The notes beneath the pieces were generated by a model. The model ran no database searches and was not told the origin of the DNA. It worked only from the letters and a program-made list of their open reading frames with translations. This document shows, one piece after another, positions 44,306 through 55,104 of a stretch of DNA of 64,000 nt (the first letter of the stretch is position 1; each line of letters starts with the position of its first letter). A program made the position numbers and the translations under genes. The stretch is taken from positions 537,501-601,500 of the forward strand of contig WPIO01000142.1 of the NCBI GenBank assembly GCA_009760855.2. The letters are read 5' to 3'. Source of the DNA: Cristatella mucedo. Lineage: Eukaryota > Bryozoa > Phylactolaemata > Cristatellidae.

Positions 44306-46015
44306 ATGAGCGCGGCTCACGGCGCGGCCGCAGAGCCGGCGCCGCCGCCGCCGCAGCGCCGCCGCCGGCTGATCACCGTCGAGCCGCTGCTGCTGCTCTA
44401 CACGCTCGGCTTGTGCGTCGGCAACCCAGCGGCGCAGCAGCTCATCTTCTCCAAGTACTGCGATCGCGCTGCGGCGGCAGCCGCAGCGGCGGCGGCGGGG
44501 GGCGCGGTGCCGGCGAACGGCAGCGCTGCCGCTACGTGCGTCGACCCCGGCGCCGCCGCGGCGGACGCAAGCAGCGCTCAGCGGCGGCGGCTGTACGAGA
44601 AGGTGCAGCTCGCCACGTCGCGCACGGTGCTCTACGCTATCCTCGCGCTCATGCTGCCGCAGCTGGCATCGAGCGCGGCGCTCGGCGCCTGGAGCGACCG
44701 CCGCGGCCGCAAGTGGCCCGTGCTCGTGCCGCTGGTCGGCAGCGCCGCCGGCAACGGATGCTGGGCGCTGCTCGCCTGGCAGACGGCCTGGGACCCGTCG
44801 TACGCGCTCATCGCCTGCCTCGTGCAGGGCGCCACGGGCTTCTCCGCCGGCAACTCGCTGACCGCCTTCAGCTACCTGACGGCCGCCGTGCCCGCGGAGC
44901 GGCTCACGTTCCGCGTCGCCGTGGCCGAGGGCGCCGTCACCGCCGCCGTGCTTGTGGGCTCGCTGGCGAGCGGCCTGGCGATCGAGCGCCTCGGCCTGGC
45001 GGCCACGTTCGTCGCCATCGCGGGCGTGAACGCGCTCGCCGCCGTGTACGCCGCCGTCTGGCTGGAAGAGATCGCACCGCCGCGCGCCGCCGACAGCCGC
45101 GGCGACGACGCAAGCATTTCTGCCGGCCACGACGACGACAGCGGACGGCGTCGCTCCGTCGAAGAAGAGGTCAGCAGCGGCGACAGCATCGCCGCCTCGG
45201 CCGCCGCCGACGCACCCAGGTGCTCGAGCTGCTTCCGGCACTGGTCTCTGCCCAAGGGCTGCGGTCGTAGCCGCCGCCCCGTCTCCGCCTACCTGTACGG
45301 TGTAATGGCGTCGTACTTCGTCGGATACTGCGCGACCGCCGGCGCCGGCGACCTCACCTTCCTCTACCTCACCAAGGCGCGCGGCTTCGCGGTCGACGTG
45401 TACGGCTTTTACGCCGCCGCAGACGTGGCGCTCAAGCTGACGGTCGGCAGCGCGGCGCTCGCCGTGCTGCGGCGCACATTCGGCGTCGGCGACCTGGCCG
45501 CGGCGGCCGCCGGCTGCGCGTCCGCGGCCGCGGCGTACGCGGCGCTCGGCGCCTCGCCGTGGACGTGGCTGCTGTGGGCGTCGGCTCCGCTCGACGCGCT
45601 GCAGTTCGCCTACAACGTGGGCGTGCGCAGCTTCGTCTCCAAGCTCGTGGCGCCGTCGGAGCAGGGCCGCGCGTTCGCCCTGCTCGCCGCCGCCCAGGCC
45701 GGCGCGACGGTCGTAGCGGCGCTCCTGTTCAACAACCTCTACCCGGCCACGATCGGCTTCTACCCGGGACTCAGCTTCCTCGTGGCGTCGCTGCTGAGCG
45801 CCGTCGCCGGCGTCACCCTGCTCGCCGTCTCGTTTCACTTCCGTCGCAGCTGCAGCGTCGGCTTCGGGGGCAGCGGCGGCAGCTGCATCCTACCCGGCGT
45901 GAAGCGACGTCGCTCGGACTACGAAGAGCTGCCGGGCACCGACTGCGGCGACGCGCCACAGGCGGCTTCGGTCGACGTTGCTGCGGACGAGCGACCCGGG
46001 CTGCAGCGAGCGTAA
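44306..46015 (+). CDS. SLC46-type major facilitator transporter, single exon
   Basis: The 569-residue product is a 12-helix membrane transporter of the major facilitator superfamily. ITVEPLLLLYTLGLCV in helix 1 (about 22-46) followed by AAQQLIFSKYC is the typical start of the SLC46 family (proton-coupled folate transporter and relatives). The helix 1-2 loop has a glycosylation sequon NGS (71-73) and cysteines 52 and 78; GAWSDRRGRK (127-136) is the MFS loop motif; TFRVAVAE (201-208) in helix 5 holds the family's acidic residue; SEQGR (451-455) precedes helix 11. Helices 2-6 lie at about 105-254, 7-12 at about 327-511. The 70-residue central loop is acidic and unusually long, and residues 55-64 are polyalanine, so it exceeds the usual 450-480 residues. 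The first ATG with the N-terminal tail was chosen as start. No intron is needed. GC is extreme. Substrate is unknown; folate, another anion or a lysosomal solute are all possible. Confidence 0.85.
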   Translation: MSAAHGAAAEPAPPPPQRRRRLITVEPLLLLYTLGLCVGNPAAQQLIFSKYCDRAAAAAAAAAAGGAVPANGSAAATCVDPGAAAADASSAQRRRLYEKVQLATSRTVLYAILALMLPQLASSAALGAWSDRRGRKWPVLVPLVGSAAGNGCWALLAWQTAWDPSYALIACLVQGATGFSAGNSLTAFSYLTAAVPAERLTFRVAVAEGAVTAAVLVGSLASGLAIERLGLAATFVAIAGVNALAAVYAAVWLEEIAPPRAADSRGDDASISAGHDDDSGRRRSVEEEVSSGDSIAASAAADAPRCSSCFRHWSLPKGCGRSRRPVSAYLYGVMASYFVGYCATAGAGDLTFLYLTKARGFAVDVYGFYAAADVALKLTVGSAALAVLRRTFGVGDLAAAAAGCASAAAAYAALGASPWTWLLWASAPLDALQFAYNVGVRSFVSKLVAPSEQGRAFALLAAAQAGATVVAALLFNNLYPATIGFYPGLSFLVASLLSAVAGVTLLAVSFHFRRSCSVGFGGSGGSCILPGVKRRRSDYEELPGTDCGDAPQAASVDVAADERPGLQRA

Positions 46016-46845
46016 GCAGACGAATGTCGCGTCACGCCAATAGACGGCCAAGAAGTGACTGGGTCCGGCCGCGCGCTGGCGGCCGCAGTTGCCTTTCAGT
46101 CGAAGTTCGTGTCTGTGAAGTCGACCGTCGCCAGCCAGTCGCCCGGACGCCGGGCAAACCAGCGGAACGGTGCTGGTTCACTGGGGGGGGGGGGGGTTCG
46201 ACTGGGCGGGGCGTCGCTCCCCCACACGTCGTGCCCGGCGCCCACCGATCGTCGTGCCCGACCCTCGCCCAAGGGCAGCGTCGGATAAGTCCAGTGGAGC
46301 CGAGCCTGCGCCGTCGCGAGAAGTGGCCGTCACCGAATCGAGGACGCGTTGGACAAGTCGCGAGCGAGACTCATAAGGCGGGCAGACTGTGGAGGAGCGG
46401 GAGAGGGGGGAGGGGCGATTCACCGCCGCCCCTTCCCCCTCTCTCGTTACGTGGGCGGCGGCGGCGCTGTCTCGCGCATCCTCTCTCGCGCCGCGGGTTT
46501 CGTTACGTTTGTCGTCGCCGAGCGAACCTTGACGCCGCCATCACGTTAGTGTGACAAAAGAGAAGGGGACGAGCATCGGCCGCACTAGTTTACCCGGACA
46601 GAGGTCAGAGGCACGACTCCGAAAGCCTACAGGACAAACCCGAATGCTGGTGCCGCTCTGACCGCCTGATCCGAGTTCAGTCCAGCGAGAGGTCAGCGAG
46701 CGGTTTTAATAATGATCGTAATAATACACTGGCGTAGCCTAATAGGCGGCTTTGTCTTGTCGTGCTGTCAGCCGAATTCGCTGGCCCATGCGTGCCGTTG
46801 TACAGTCACCGGGCCTGTTTCGAACGACCGTTTCGTGTTTGAACA
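46016..46845 (+). other. GC-rich 3' flank of the transporter gene
   Basis: Contains a G-tract (about 46182-46196) and CpG-rich DNA; I see no canonical AATAAA before the LINE at 46846. The long frame 45559-46554 in another phase is a composition artefact. A GTAAGC splice-donor-like sequence overlaps the stop codon (46012). Confidence 0.45.
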
Positions 46846-46846
46846 T

Positions 46847-46877
<31 letters not shown>

Positions 46878-48452
46878 TAATGTACTTGATAAAGCGCCCT
46901 CAGAGAACTTAATCTCTTTCTAGGCGCTTTACATTTGCTGCAAAGGGAAATGCAATTGAATGGTGAGTAAAATCATGCTTGACAAACAAACAAAATGAAT
47001 AACATGGTTAGGGGTGACATGCACAGGGTCAGCATGCAAATGTGGTTAGTGGCAGCATGCACAGTGTCAGCACGCATAAGCACGTGAAGGACGAATCACA
47101 GGGACCCACTAAATGCTGTCCTAAATAGGTGTTTTTAAGTTCCTTTTAAATGTGGTCAGGTCAGGGGATGTTCTGACGCAGGTCGGGAGAGAGTTCCAGG
47201 CTTTGGGAGCATACGAGCTAAATGCACGGTCTCCAAAAGATTTAAGGTTTGTACGAGGTATTTCCAGACTGTTGGATTCCGAAAAGCGGATGGTACGATG
47301 CTTGGCCTGATTGGGGAGTATATCTGAAAGATAGGCTGGAGCCATAGAATGAAGAGACCTAAAAGTGAGCGACAAAACCTTGAAGTCAATCCTTTGCCTC
47401 ACTGGTAGCCAGTGCAGGTCGGCGAGAAGTGGAGTAATGTGGCAACTGCGACGCTCACGACAGACAAGCCTAGCTGCAGAGTTTTGCACCAGCTGCAATC
47501 GCCTGATCGCACATGCTGGTAGGCCAGTAAGCAGTGAGTTGCAGAAGTCGAGACGGGATGTCACGAATGCATGGACCAACTTAGATGTGGTATCCTTATC
47601 TAAACAAGCCCTAATTTTAGCAATGTTATGAAGCTGAAAACAGGCAGATTTGACTGTGGAGCTGATGTGGTCGTCTAACGAGAGGTCGCTTTGGAATATG
47701 ACACCTAGATTTCGATCTGATTCAACTGGAGATATGCTGGCAGAGCCAATTTTGAAAGTCAGCCTTTCCAGTTTCTGAATCACACTGGGTTTGCCCATAA
47801 CTAGTAAGTTAGTTTTATCATCGTTTAGTTTTAGAAAATTTGCTGCCATCCATGTGCGGATGTCATCAATGCATGCAGCAAGTAAGTTTAGAGAATTTGA
47901 GGTGCTCGAAGGCTGGGAGGGATCAAAGCAAAGGTACAACTGAGTGTCATCCGCATAGAAGTGAAAGCCTAGATTGTGCTTGGCAATCACATCAGCAAGA
48001 GGGAGAGTATAAACGGTGAAAAGGACCGGACCTAGCACAGAGCCCTGAGGTACTCCATATTTCAGAGGTACTTCAGATGATCTGATCGCACATGCTGGTA
48101 GGCCAGTAAGCAGTGAGTTGCAGATGTCGAGACGGGATGTCACGAATGCATAGACCAACTTGGACGTGGTATCCTTATCTACACAAGTCCGAATTTTAGA
48201 AATGTTATGAAGCTGAAAATAGGCAGATTTGACTGTGGAGCTTATATGGTAGTCTAACGAGAGGTCGCTTTGGAATATGACACCTACATTTCGAGCTGAT
48301 TCAACTGGAGATATGCTGACTGAGCCAATTTTGAGTGTCAGTCTTTCCAATTTGTGAATCACACTGGGTTTGCCCATAACTAGTAAGTTAGTTTTATCAT
48401 CGTTTATTTCAAGAAAATTTGCTGCCATCCATGTGCGGATGTCATCAATACC
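46846..48452 (-). mobile_element. LINE family A, well-preserved copy with partial internal duplication
   Basis: Read on the minus strand, the 3' part (48083 down to 46846) holds reverse transcriptase from SSEVPLKYGVPQGSVLGPVLF, the catalytic FYADD (TAT GCG GAT GAC at 47957-47946), the C-terminal region, 3' UTR, tail hairpin and (ATT)n. Upstream (48452-48084) a second, separate copy of the IDDIRTWMAANFL...GLPACAIR region is joined in frame. The join at 48083/48084 shares the short sequence GATC/TGAT. Normal elements have these regions in the opposite order, so this is a rearranged copy. Confidence 0.93.
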
Positions 48453-48584
48453 AAGATGAAGTCTGTTGGCTATAGCATGCACACCAAAAGTCGGTGAGGT
48501 TTTTCGTGTGCTATTGTAAACTCTCCTGCGCAAAACCAGCACTGTCTTCTTTGTGGCTTTGCGAAGCCACAGATCAAAATACAA
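47121..48584 (-). pseudogene. Chimeric LINE-A reverse transcriptase ORF (487 residues)
   Basis: One uninterrupted frame contains three pieces: about 45 residues translated from the complement of a LINE-B 3' tail, then a thumb-region copy (IDDIRTWMAANFLEINDDKTNLLV through GLPACAIR), then palm to C-terminus (YGVPQGSVLGPVLF, FYADDTQLYL, a second IDDIRTWMAANFLKLNDDKTNLLV, LADLHWLPV, SFGDRAFSSYAPKAWNSLP). The polymerase fingers (LLDLSAAFDTIDH) and the endonuclease are missing, so function is unlikely. The last residues (LKTPI) deviate from the usual LKTHLFRTAFSGSL because of a small deletion. Confidence 0.85.
48453..48582 (+). mobile_element. LINE family B 3' tail fragment
   Basis: Plus strand: TGAAGTCTGTTGGCTATAGC, AAACTCTCCTGCGCAAAACC, TTTGTGGCTTTGCGAAGCC, matching 51528-51650. 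It directly abuts the minus-strand LINE A. Confidence 0.75.
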
Positions 48585-48734
48585 TGCATTACATTAGATT
48601 GATCTCGAAAGTTGGTGCAACGTGGAGGAGTTTCACTAGATAGCAATTTTAACGAGTCTTTTAGCTACTCATCCGCAGAAAATATGCTTCGTCAAAAACG
48701 CTTGCTAGTTAACTAACCAAGTTTGATATGTACC

Positions 48735-49490
48735 TAATGAGCGAACAAGTATTTATCCAGTTCAAAAACATTCTCAAATTGAACGGAGATAAAAAGAAAT
48801 TACTTTTCACGGGCCAGCCTAGTTCTTCTTCGACATTGGGAAAGCTCTCTATCAATACGGGCTTTCCTAAATATCTACGGGGGGCCTAGAGAGAAATCTT
48901 GGTGTAGGGTCTAAAGTGATCACTCGCTAGACAATCACATCTGCTCCACAGTCAGGTCTGCCTACTGTCAGACACAGTGTTGCAAAAACTTTGGCAGGCT
49001 TAGACAGGAATAACATTCCAAGCAGGTTCATACATTGTCGACATTCTGTCTCAGCTTACGTAACTCGGTACTTGCAGGTCATTGAGCCAGTGCATTAAGG
49101 CGTTTAAAGCTTCTGTACAACTCAGCAGCAAGGTTTGTCTGTCATGAACATCGTACTTAGCACGTGACGCTACATTTCACCGACCAGCAGTGCGTGACCA
49201 TCAAACAACCCATTGACTCCTATGTTCCGAAGGTCTGAAACTCACTCCCGAATGTCGGTCGTTACGATATCCCCTGACTTGACGACACTTCACTGCAAGC
49301 ACAGCTGTTCCTCATAGCATTTGCTGCGCCCTTATGAATTGACATTCGTAACTTTTTCGTGATGGCAGTGTGCATGTTATCATTAAACACATTTATATGC
49401 TTCTATTACAGCATACTTAAAGCTGCTAGAGGTTGAGTTTTCTGAGGGCACTAAACAAATGCATTGTTATTATTTTATTATTGTCGAGAG
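48735..49490 (+). mobile_element. LINE family A, old decayed copy
   Basis: Traces of every block in order: LKLNGDKKKLLFTGQPSS, GKLSI, RNLGV, DNHICSTVRSAY, QNSAARFVCHEH, PIDSYVPKV-NSLP, then 3' UTR, remnant hairpin (AAGCTGC...GAGGGCAC) and ATTATTATT. Divergence and frame breaks are much greater than in the 46846 copy, so it is old. Confidence 0.75.
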
Positions 49491-50455
49491 AGTGAGATAG
49501 AAACTGCCGTAATGTCGACGACTGATGATATCACCACGCGCTTTTAATCTATACACATCCACCGCTCACGTGTCCAGCAAAAGACCAGTGACTTCCAAAG
49601 CCATAGTCATGGTCGTAATGGCTTGCCACAACCTGAAAATCCTGGCTCGGCTACTGAATCTACCCATAAGTATACTCACCTAGAGTCCTTAATGACGGCA
49701 GCTTAGCCATAAGAGCCACTCAAAGTCACGACGGCAACTCAGAGATAAATTGCCGCACTAACTGTAGATCGCGGAGCATATCCGCTGCACGACTCACCTG
49801 AGCATAGATGGTGAAAGGTGTGCGATTACGCCCCGTAATGACTCTTGAGTACCGTCCATGATTATGACCGATCGGCGACTCTGCCCAGTGACCACCAACT
49901 CTCGTTGTGGGTTTCCACCCCTCGGGCGGCTCCGTCCACAAGTCTTGGTCCCCTAGGGCTGCGTGCCACTGATCGTGTAGCCATAACAAAAACAAATGTA
50001 CAGAGTAAAATACTAGCGTCTGATAGAACAGAAACAAGGGTCTTTTTGAGACATTAGCCTCACTCATAGTATAGCAGGGCTAAAGATGTTCTGGCTCAGC
50101 ACAAAACCTATAGATGGCTTTGGGCAGGGGCCGTCTGTAGCGATACTGAGCGCCGAAAAATGACTCCTTCCGGAGCGAGGATTGAGCGAGCAGCCTCAAA
50201 TAAGCTATCGGTCCGACGCTCAACCGATTGAAGCTATAGCGACTACTTCTCATTAGACGCACAGCGAAAGTCTAGAATGCCTCGGCAATACATTTTCCCT
50301 AATCTTCTCGAACCACATCTTATTGGACTGCTCGTGAATGAATGCGGATGTGCACAACTGAAAATTGGGAGCAGGGCTAAAAAAAAACATGACGTCTGGG
50401 GCTGCTGCTGCTGCCCTCGACGACCATAGCCACTGCACGCCGCAGAAAGTAAAGA
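49491..50455. other. Unassigned, with one unrecognised open frame
   Basis: The minus-strand frame 49726-50067 (113 residues, MSEANVSKRPLFLFYQ...) has a hydrophobic stretch near residues 10-26 and a tryptophan/histidine-rich middle, unlike the composition artefacts in GC-rich DNA. I do not recognise it and see no neighbouring exon signals strong enough to call it a gene. Confidence 0.3.
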
Positions 50456-50492
50456 GAAGTAAGGGAACGCCCTCCGAGCGGTCCCTTACTTC
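50456..50492. repeat. Inverted repeat (hairpin)
   Basis: GAAGTAAGGGA (50456) and TCCCTTACTTC (ending 50492) are exact complements with a 15-nt spacer. It lies in a stretch with reversed protein frames and no known family. Confidence 0.7.
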
Positions 50493-50877
50493 GCTGCTTT
50501 CGCCTCAGGCTCCCGAGCGAAACTCGGCTTTCAGCCGCCGAAAGAACGCATACGCTAATTAGTGCAAAGCCTAGCACTCCCTAATTGGCCAACCCTAGAT
50601 CTTCGGAAAGACCGTTTCAGGCCACAATGCACCATCCCGACGGGTGGCCGGATGAACATCGCGATGCGCGATGCCACGGTCTCGGCCTCGCCGCTCAGAG
50701 CTTAGGTTATCTCTCGAGCGAGCGTCGCACGCAGTATGCTCGCCGTCGCAGAACTCGCCGCGCACCTGTAATCCCTGTAATCCATGCAAATGTAGCGGCG
50801 AGCTGCGGCTTGAGCGGCGAAATGGCGGTCGTGACGCGATCGCCCCATCGATCAGCTGTTGTCGGGTAAGCAGGAGT
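50493..50877. other. Short CpG-richer segment, no recognised gene
   Basis: Mirror-image frames on both strands (60-94 residues) with no motif. The repeated CCTGTAATC (50766 and 50775) is the only local structure seen. Confidence 0.35.
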
Positions 50878-51660
50878 GAAGCCGAAAAAAGCCACTAAAT
50901 CGTTGCAGCTGGTGATGAGTGTGGCTGCAATACCAGAGGCTTAGCCACGTGTCTCCTCTGCTGAAGGAGCGGCGAAGACTTCCGCCCAGTTAACCGATAC
51001 AGAGCGATGTTTTTACGCTGACCCTCGAGGCCTGCCGTGGCTTGGTTATTTCCTATCTATACTAGCTTATTTAACATCCTCTTCTTCATAACGACAGAAG
51101 AGCTTTTACGGCTATCGCTACCGCTTGCAGTGGCGATAAAGGATCGCCCACTGCAGGATGCGAAACCACGACCTCGTGACCGAGGTGGGTTACAGCAGCC
51201 GCCTTACTTGGTGTGCCATCGCGGCTCACCTGCTATCTAGCTGAGCCAGTTTCAGCCTCCTCTTCGTACCGTCAAGTCCTCTATAGACGATATATTAGCT
51301 GTTCTATTTCTACGCTTGAAGAACGTTGACGACAGACGCTATTGCTCTAGAGGTCCTAGACTGTGGAACTCGCCTCCACGTATCCGTTGGCAATGACATC
51401 TACTCTCCTGCTTCCGACTGTGGCACACCCTCTCCAGCCGTCCTAAGCGGCTACTTCCATGCTACTCGCTACCTTAACAGCCCTCCTGATTTAACTATGC
51501 TTCTCATTTTCCTTTTGTTGCGTGAGCTGAAGTCTGTTGGCTACGTCGTGCGTACCGGAAGCCACACGGGCTTAGAGAGAGCTACAGAAAACTCTCCTGC
51601 ATAGCACCTGCTGAATCTTTGTGGCTTTGTGGAGTTACAGACGGAGATATATCGCTTTAT
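50878..51660 (+). mobile_element. LINE family B, C-terminal and 3' region, interrupted by a SINE
   Basis: Before the SINE: TGAAGCCGAAAAAAGCC, TCGTTGCAGCTGGTGATGAG, TACGCTGACCCTCGAGGCC, GCCGTGGCTTGG. After it: CAGTTTCAGCCTCCTC, CTAGACTGTGGAACTCGCC, TGAAGTCTGTTGGCTACG, GAAAACTCTCCTGC, CTTTGTGGAGTTACAGACGG. This order matches 54450-55080. No intact frame. Confidence 0.8.
51059..51232 (-). mobile_element. SINE family 1, nested in LINE B
   Basis: A full-length copy (174 bp) with GGTGAGCCG at its 5' end and CTAGTAT at its 3' end, flanked by CTATCT at 51053-51058 and 51233-51238 as target duplication. The tRNA-like head is partly decayed (GTCACGAGGTCGTGGTTTCGCATCC). The host LINE B continues on both sides. 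Confidence 0.88.
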
Positions 51661-52820
51661 CACAAAGCTTGCCTCCTTGACAGAGAGCTTCGGAGGCTAT
51701 GGAATAAAGAAGTTAGCCGGAGACGAACGAGACGACAATACCAACACGTCGTACTGTGGGCGCCGCCGCAGCTTAAAGCGCCCGTCGCTGCTTCGCGGTC
51801 GCGCCAGTCGGCCTCGCGATCAGCACACGCAAGAAATTTCGCCGCATTTGGCCGCGCGCCGGGCCGAGCGACGCCTGCAAGCGCGGCTCGCCTGTCGCGC
51901 CGCAGGCGTCGCTTTGCTCGGTGCTGCTCAAAAAACGGCTTCCCGGCTTTCCCGGCACCCAGCCGCTCGCACTAGTTGGTCGTCCGAGGGTGTTCTGCTG
52001 CTGCTGCTGCTTGCTTCTCTCTTCTCTCGCGGGAATCGATCACCTCTCCGCCTCCGCAGCGACAGCTTCCGGCGTCTTCAGTGGCCGCCGACCCGAGTCC
52101 GCACTTCTGAAGGCCGATAGAAGGCAGAGCACGTCTGAGCCGATTGAAGGCAGACGCGAGGCGAAGCGAGAAATCCGGTCAACCTGGATGGCAATATGGC
52201 GGCCGCGAAATGCGGCCGCATCGGGCGGCAAGCCCGTTGACGGTGCGAGCGTGTCGCCGAAAATATTTATCCCGCGAGACGGCGAAAAATGCGAGAGGCG
52301 TTTCTGAGTTAGAACGGACGAGAAAGTGAGAAGCATAGATGAGCAGCAGCAGCGAACAAGGACGGAGCGCAGGCGGCCGAGTAGGCAGCAGGGCGAAGAT
52401 CTCGCCGCAGCGGACACGAGTTGCGGAAGTCAGTTAAAGTTTTGGGTTTCGCAGAGCGAAAGATTCCTTCGCCCAATACTCTTTAGGCGGACGAAGGAAG
52501 TAGGTAGTTGTGGCAGAGTTTTCCTCATTTCTTCAGGCAGGCAGGTGCGAACGAGCCAAGGATGGACGGCCTTGTGGGTCTGACTGAGACTTTCGCTAGC
52601 AGCCTGTCAAAGCGAAAAAGTAGCCATTGATTTCTTAGCCAAGAATACACAACGCTAAATATCTGGACCGGAAAACGTAACCTATCAGCTGAAAATGCGC
52701 GGTGGCAATTTTTTGCGCGTCTTCTCAAAGCGTCGATCGCGGCAGTCTAGATAAGCGAGAAACGTTGAGCGCAGTAGTAGCATCAGTTAGAGAGCCAAGG
52801 TGGAGAGTGTTTCCAGCCTC

Positions 52821-52822
<2 letters not shown>
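51661..52822. other. CpG-rich island, no identified gene
   Basis: Dense CpG between about 51760 and 52440, including two NotI-type GCGGCCGC palindromes 13 bp apart (52199 and 52212) around AATATGGCGGCCG, a possible start-codon motif whose frame closes after 14 codons. Long frames on both strands overlap and are composition effects. Possibly a promoter. Confidence 0.4.

Positions 52823-52860
<38 letters not shown>
52823..52860 (+). repeat. (GA)n microsatellite
   Basis: About 37 bp of GA dinucleotides. Confidence 0.95.
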
Positions 52861-52863
<3 letters not shown>

Positions 52864-53099
52864 TATGAATGCGACGAATGGTCACGAAACGTTTCTTCAC
52901 TCGTGGGCAGGCCATAAGCCTTGCAAGAGGGCGTGCGTTGGTTCCCAGATGAATCTGTGCGAGAGTGCAAGCATATTTTTCCGTCACACCCGCACGGCGG
53001 CAGACATACGGAGATACGCAAGCCACATAAGTTGTTTTGCCAATATCCAGACCGGTAGACGGCGGTGATCCTAAAATACCCAGGGCTTCTTTTTTCTCT

Positions 53100-55085
53100 C
53101 AAAAACTGAATACCTGCCAGTCGGCCCTAAACATATTTGTTAGACTGTAAACAATTTTACTGGCCAATGCTGAGAGGTCTGACTGCGTAGATATTAACGG
53201 CTCAGCCGAAACGTTTTCAGCCTTCTTTACTAAAAACATTGTGCGAATTCGTGCCTCTATAAAGTATCCTCCGAGTAAAGCGATTGTGGAATCACAACCT
53301 GTGACCTTCCTTAAAAGGTTTTCCGAGGTTTCTACATGTGAAGTGGCTACCTTAATAAGGTCAAGCAAATAGAGTTCTTCCCCTGAAGACTCTAAACTAT
53401 CATATCTGTAGTCTTCACTGGCAGACCAACCTACAATAACCGAGATTGTTAATGCTTCTTTGGAAAAAGGGGTTTTACCCAAGTCCTTCAAATCAGCAAT
53501 CGCTAGTCCCATACTTAAAAAGCCTGGATTAGATACTGAGATCCTTGTAAGCTATCGCCTATTTTACCTTCTTCCTTACTTGTCAAAGAGTCTTGATAAA
53601 TTGTGGCTAAGCAGTTGTTTGCCCCTATTGAAAAGAATGAAATGTCAGAAACATTTTAATCAGGGTTAAAGAGGCAGCTCTCCACTGAAACTGCTCTCCT
53701 CCGTGATAACAATGACATTCTACGTGGCAACGACGACGGGAATGTCACTGCCCTAGCTCTGCTAGATCTGTCTGCTGCCTTCGACACCATTGATCACGAA
53801 GTTCTGCTTGAACGATTGAGAACAACGATCGGTCTTGCAGACGAAGCAATGGCGTGGTTTATATCATACTTGTCTGATCGTGTTCAATCCGTGTCGTGTG
53901 GGGGTCAGGTCTCAGACATGAGAAGGGTTACCTGTGGAGTCCCTCAAGGGTCTGTACTCGGTCCCTTGCTGTTCTCCATGTATACACAACCTCTGGGAAA
54001 AGTGATTAAGGCCCATGGAATAGGATATCACTTCTATGCTGACGATACTCAGTTGTATTTGTCATTCAAACCGTCGGAATCTGCTGCAGCAACTGAGAAA
54101 CTGAATGCTTGCCTTGCCGACATTCGATCCTGGATGTCGGAAAACTTCCTGAAATTAAATGACGATAAAACCGAACTGCTGCTCGTAGGACATCCTAAGC
54201 GTGTGGCTGAATTAAAAGGCTTTGATCTTCTAATAGGTGATGCTGTTGTGTAACCATTACTACGTGCTGTAAATTTAGGTGTGGTTTCGACAGCGGCCCA
54301 AATTTTAATAGCTTCATTCAGAAGACTGCTTCTACAGCTGGCTAACACGTCAGATCCCTATCCAAGATTAGGAGCTGTCTTCCACAGTGGCTTGCAAAAA
54401 ACTTAAGTAGCCCCTCGGTCCTGTCTCGGCTTGATCATTGCAAACTCACTTTTAGCTGGGCTACCAAAGAAAGCAACTAGGTCACTGCAGCTGGCTGTGA
54501 ATATGGCTACAAAGCTAGTCTTCAATTCCCAGAGGTTTGAGCACGTGTATCCTTTGCTAAAAGAGCTATGATGAATGCCGGTTGATCAACGGATACAGAG
54601 AAAAGTTCTTACGCTGACCCACAAGGCCTACCACGGCTTGGCTCCTTCGTACCAAGCTGAACTGCTGCATCAGTTTCAGCATCCTCATGCCCACCTCAGG
54701 TCTTGTGTGGACAATAAATTAGCTGCTGCATTTCTCTGCTTAAAGACCGTTGGCGACAGAAGCTTTAGCTCTGCAGGTCCTAGACTGTGGAACTCGCTTT
54801 CACAATTCTTACGCAACGACAACTACTCTCCAACTGCCGACTATGGCTCATTCTTTTCAGCGGTCCTGAGCTGCTACTTTTAGGCTATTCACTACCTCAC
54901 ATGCTCTCATGACTCTGCTCCGCTTACCACTTTCTCTTTGTTGCTGGAGATGAAGTTAGTGGGCTACCGAATGCGTACCGAAAGCTGCTTAGGCCGTGAG
55001 TTCGCTGTACAAAACTCTCCTGCTTAACACCCGCATAGTCTGTATGGCTTTGTGGAGTTACAGACGGAGATACATGTGCCATAGT
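53100..55085 (+). mobile_element. LINE family B, longest copy
   Basis: This is the reference for family B, an L2/CR1-type LINE distinct from A. Broken coding sequence runs from the linker (FFTKNIVRIRASIK; ITEIVNASLEKGVLPKSFKSAIASPILKKP at about 53430-53525) through LLDLSAAFDTIDHEVLLER to an open part (53816-54253) with CGVPQGSVLGPLLFSMY, HFYADDTQLYLSF (catalytic YADD at 54035-54046) and LKLNDDKTELLLVG. The C-terminal part (VDQRIQRKVLTLTHKAYHGLAPSY, SFSSAGPRLWNSL) is in a further frame at 54575-54883. The 3' UTR ends with GTGGAGTTACAGACGGAGATAC and no ATT tail, a difference from family A. Stops at 54251 and several shifts make it dead. Confidence 0.92.
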
Positions 55086-55104
55086 CGGCAGCAGCAGAGC
55101 AGAT

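Noticed and set aside
44270-45838. A 522-residue open frame on the minus strand
   Set aside because: It is antisense to the SLC46-like gene and consists of glycine/arginine/alanine-rich sequence without motifs. In DNA this GC-rich, stop codons are rare on the opposite strand.
45559-46554. A 331-residue plus-strand frame overlapping the transporter's 3' half
   Set aside because: It is in another phase from the transporter, arginine-rich, and extends into the 3' flank; a composition effect.
52193-52240. A start codon in ATATGGCGGCCGCG
   Set aside because: The frame stops after 14 codons and no splice donor lies before the stop.
51629-52417. Frames of 118-163 residues in the 51.7-52.4 kb island
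   Set aside because: They overlap one another on both strands and start in the LINE-B tail; no motif supports any of them.
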